Assembly (NCBI RefSeq): GCF_030929605.1
Contig: NZ_JAVFVS010000004.1
Coordinates: 1-64,000 of the forward strand
DNA: 64,000 nucleotides
Origin: Flavobacterium sp. LHD-80
GTDB taxonomy: Bacteria; Bacteroidota; Bacteroidia; Flavobacteriales; Flavobacteriaceae
Direction of reading: 5' to 3'
The notes under the pieces were generated by a model that saw only the letters and a program-made list of their open reading frames with translations, was not told the origin of the DNA and ran no database searches. The translations under genes were made by a program, and so were the position numbers. Below, one piece after another: positions 61,983 to 64,000 of this stretch. Each line of letters begins with the position of its first letter. Position 1 is the stretch's first letter.

Positions 61983-63027
61983 AATTCTGATTTTTATCGA
62001 ATAATTCTCTGCATCTATCCAAAGCATTTTGACCAAATTGCGATCTTGTTTCTTCGTCTTTTAAAGTTTCGAAAAATTGATCTAATTCGGAAATATCAGT
62101 AAAAAGAAAACCTGTTTTTCCGTGTAAAACAGCATCTTTATTGCCAATAATATTCGTCGCAATAATTGGTTTTTGCAGTGCCATTGCTTCAAGAACAGCA
62201 ATTGGTAAACCTTCCCAAAGCGAAACTTGCATATAAATATCAACATTGTTCAATTCTCTTAAAACCGTTTTTCGGTCTAAAATCCAGCCTGTAATTCTAA
62301 TGTTTGGAGCCGTAATTAAATGCCTTAATTCGCCGTCACCAATCCATACAAAATTAAAATCCGGAAATTTTAAAGCGATTTGATTGAACATTTCTGGATT
62401 TCTGGCCGCGGTAATTCTGGCCATAATTCCAATAGTCAATTTTTCGTTTTGATGCGGGGCATAATGTTCTTGAACATTTTCAATATCAATTCCGTTTCGC
62501 ACTAATTTTGCTGGACCAATTTTTTTTGCAATTTCTTGCTCCGTATCACCACAAGCAACAATTGTTCCGCCAAAAAAGCACTGAAAATTCTTTTCAATCT
62601 GCCAATAAATATTTCTAGCAGTTTTTGAAATATCAGTTCTTAAAAACGAATATCCGTGAGGCGTATAAAAGAGTTTCTTTTTTTTGAATAAGAAAAAATA
62701 AGCCACACGACCTAAAACTCCAGCTTTTGAAGAATGGAGATGAATAATATCAGGATTGATTTTTTTCAGTTCTTTGGCTAAGTTGTACGCCGACTTTAAA
62801 TCTTGAAAAGGAGAAAGTTCCCGAACCATATTTACCTGGATCAGTTTAACGCCATCTGAAAACTCAGATTTTATTTTTTGAGAATCAATTTCTTTTCGAT
62901 TGCCACTATAGATAATAGTGGTTTCTATGCTTTTGTTTATTTCGTCATCTCCAAAGAAAGTCGATAAATCTCTAAAATAGGTATAAACGCCGCCACCGAG
63001 CGCTTCAATTACATGTACAACTTTCAA
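61951..63027 (-). CDS. Family 4 glycosyltransferase
   Basis: 358 residues, GT-B fold, starting at TTG (63027): MKVVHVIEALGGGVYTYFRD has the first beta strand and glycine loop at the very start, which favours this codon. DIIHLHSSKAGVLGRVAYFF and the retaining-enzyme motif EGLPIAVLEAMALQKPIIAT (EX7E) are clear. It is the only minus-strand gene in the polysaccharide region and overlaps the ligase-like gene end to end. Confidence 0.9.
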   Translation of the reverse strand: MKVVHVIEALGGGVYTYFRDLSTFFGDDEINKSIETTIIYSGNRKEIDSQKIKSEFSDGVKLIQVNMVRELSPFQDLKSAYNLAKELKKINPDIIHLHSSKAGVLGRVAYFFLFKKKKLFYTPHGYSFLRTDISKTARNIYWQIEKNFQCFFGGTIVACGDTEQEIAKKIGPAKLVRNGIDIENVQEHYAPHQNEKLTIGIMARITAARNPEMFNQIALKFPDFNFVWIGDGELRHLITAPNIRITGWILDRKTVLRELNNVDIYMQVSLWEGLPIAVLEAMALQKPIIATNIIGNKDAVLHGKTGFLFTDISELDQFFETLKDEETRSQFGQNALDRCRELFDKNQNFKQLLALYQE

Positions 63028-63122
63028 AATAGTGGTTTTATTTGTGGGTAAAAATAGAGAAATGAGTTTAATAATTATCTGAAATCATAAAACTTCTTTT
63101 AAGATATGGTTTGCAGTGCCAT

Positions 63123-63151
63123 TTGAAAGGACAGATATTTTAGTACATTTG
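63123..63151 (+). promoter_or_regulatory. Promoter of the UDP-glucuronate decarboxylase gene
   Basis: TTG (63123-63125), 18 bp, TACATTTG (63144-63151). It gives a leader of about 50 nt. Confidence 0.7.
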
Positions 63152-63161
63152 TGCGTCTATC

Positions 63162-63189
63162 TCGAGTTTTGTTGCAAAATTAAACTCGA
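63162..63189 (+). promoter_or_regulatory. 5' leader hairpin of the decarboxylase gene
   Basis: tcgagttt / aaactcga (8 bp) with an inner ttttg/caaaa extension, near the predicted transcript 5' end. It may stabilise the mRNA; function unproven. Confidence 0.4.
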
Positions 63190-63210
63190 AAATGTTCAAT
63201 AAAATCAATT

Positions 63211-64000
63211 ATGAAAAGAATACTTATTACCGGAGCGGCAGGATTTTTAGGTTCGCATTTATGTGACAGATTCATTAAAGAAGGCTATTTTGTTATTGGA
63301 ATGGATAACCTGATTACGGGAGATCTTAAAAATATTGAGCATTTATTTAAGTTAGAAAACTTCGAATTTTACCATCATGATATCACAAAGTTTGTTCACA
63401 TTCCGGGTGATTTAGATTATATATTGCATTTTGCATCGCCAGCAAGTCCGATTGATTATTTAAAAATTCCGATTCAGACTTTAAAAGTTGGATCGTTAGG
63501 AACTCATAATTTATTAGGATTGGCGCGTGTAAAAAAAGCAAGAATTTTGATTGCTTCAACTTCTGAAGTTTATGGTGATCCGTTGGTTCATCCACAGACT
63601 GAAGAATATTACGGAAACGTAAATACAATTGGTCCAAGAGGAGTTTATGACGAAGCTAAACGTTTTCAGGAATCGATCACGATGGCATATCATACGTTTC
63701 ATGGTGTAGAAACCAGAATTGTGCGTATTTTTAATACTTATGGCCCAAGAATGCGACTGAATGACGGACGTGTAATTCCCGCTTTTATTGGTCAAGCTTT
63801 GCGCGGAGAAGATTTAACGATTTTTGGAGACGGAATGCAGACGCGTTCTTTCTGTTACGTAGACGATCAGGTTGAAGGTATTTTCAGGTTATTGCATTCT
63901 GATTATGTTTATCCGGTAAATATTGGAAATCCTGACGAAATCACGATTAAAGATTTTGCAGAAGAAATCATAAAATTGACAGGAACAAATCAGAAAGTGG
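63211..64000 (+). CDS. UDP-glucuronate decarboxylase-like NAD-dependent epimerase (3' end beyond window)
   Basis: 263 residues visible. [20 protein letters not shown] is the Rossmann GxxGxxG opening; [34 protein letters not shown] and [12 protein letters not shown] (YxxxK catalytic pair) are the hallmarks of UDP-xylose synthase (UXS), including [16 protein letters not shown] [18 protein letters not shown]. It converts UDP-glucuronate to UDP-xylose, a donor for the neighbouring glycosyltransferases. Complete at the N-terminus. Confidence 0.9.
   Translation, partial: MKRILITGAAGFLGSHLCDRFIKEGYFVIGMDNLITGDLKNIEHLFKLENFEFYHHDITKFVHIPGDLDYILHFASPASPIDYLKIPIQTLKVGSLGTHNLLGLARVKKARILIASTSEVYGDPLVHPQTEEYYGNVNTIGPRGVYDEAKRFQESITMAYHTFHGVETRIVRIFNTYGPRMRLNDGRVIPAFIGQALRGEDLTIFGDGMQTRSFCYVDDQVEGIFRLLHSDYVYPVNIGNPDEITIKDFAEEIIKLTGTNQKV

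Overview
The window looks like chromosomal DNA of a gliding member of the Bacteroidota, most likely Flavobacterium or a close relative. It is AT-rich, and several genes have promoters of the Bacteroidota type (TTG, about 17-18 bp, TAnnTTTG). It carries type IX secretion (T9SS) and gliding-type genes, DUF4175 and SPOR-domain proteins, a RAYT transposase, and intergenic palindromes of the kind common in flavobacteria.

Layout. (1) 1-13.3 kb, minus strand: an extracellular/gliding cluster. Reading from upstream: a small secreted protein, a beta-helix protein, a short secreted protein, an Ig-like protein with a type B-like C-terminal domain, a PorP/SprF-like porin fused to a huge TolA-like Ala/Lys/Asp helix and a SPOR-like end, and the first ~1,620 residues of a giant SprB-type repeat adhesin that runs off the left edge. 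The order resembles the F. johnsoniae sprC-sprD-sprB locus. (2) 13.7-27.4 kb: housekeeping and cell-envelope genes (DNA polymerase III delta', DoxX-like, acyl-CoA thioesterase, recA, plsC-like, trpS, dprA, HU-SPOR protein, Pif1-like helicase, OmpH-like lipoprotein). (3) 28-35.2 kb: methyltransferase, mnmG, ybeY and a DUF4175 protein, with eight parS-like sites (ParB-binding centromere sequences) around mnmG, one of them inside the end of ybeY. (4) 35.3-43.2 kb: gltX, an SPFH protein, a ytxH/holin-like/DUF6327 group, glnS with a C-terminal extension, folB and tRNA-Cys(GCA). (5) 43.2-52.4 kb: a duplicated tRNA 3' end, a 27-bp inverted-repeat element, a LysE-family exporter, a DUF2807 protein, rnr, rpiB, tex and tatA. 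(6) 52.4-64 kb: a GH3-like enzyme, a RAYT transposase carrying a palindrome inside its own frame, a nucleoside-phosphorylase-like gene, and a surface polysaccharide cluster (Wzz-like, flippase, GT2, two polytopic membrane proteins including an O-antigen-ligase/polymerase-like one, GT4 and UDP-glucuronate decarboxylase, cut at the right edge).

The long gene-poor stretches are not empty. They hold a diverged ~160-bp direct repeat (27.5/27.9 kb), another at 39.9/40.2 kb with tiny hydrophobic ORFs, paired leader-like motifs after recA, and several MITE/REP-like palindromes. The points most worth following up are the porin-helix-SPOR fusion beside the adhesin, the parS cluster, the tRNA-Cys attachment-site-like duplication and the self-embedded RAYT palindrome. 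All assignments come from reading the sequence; no database search was run.
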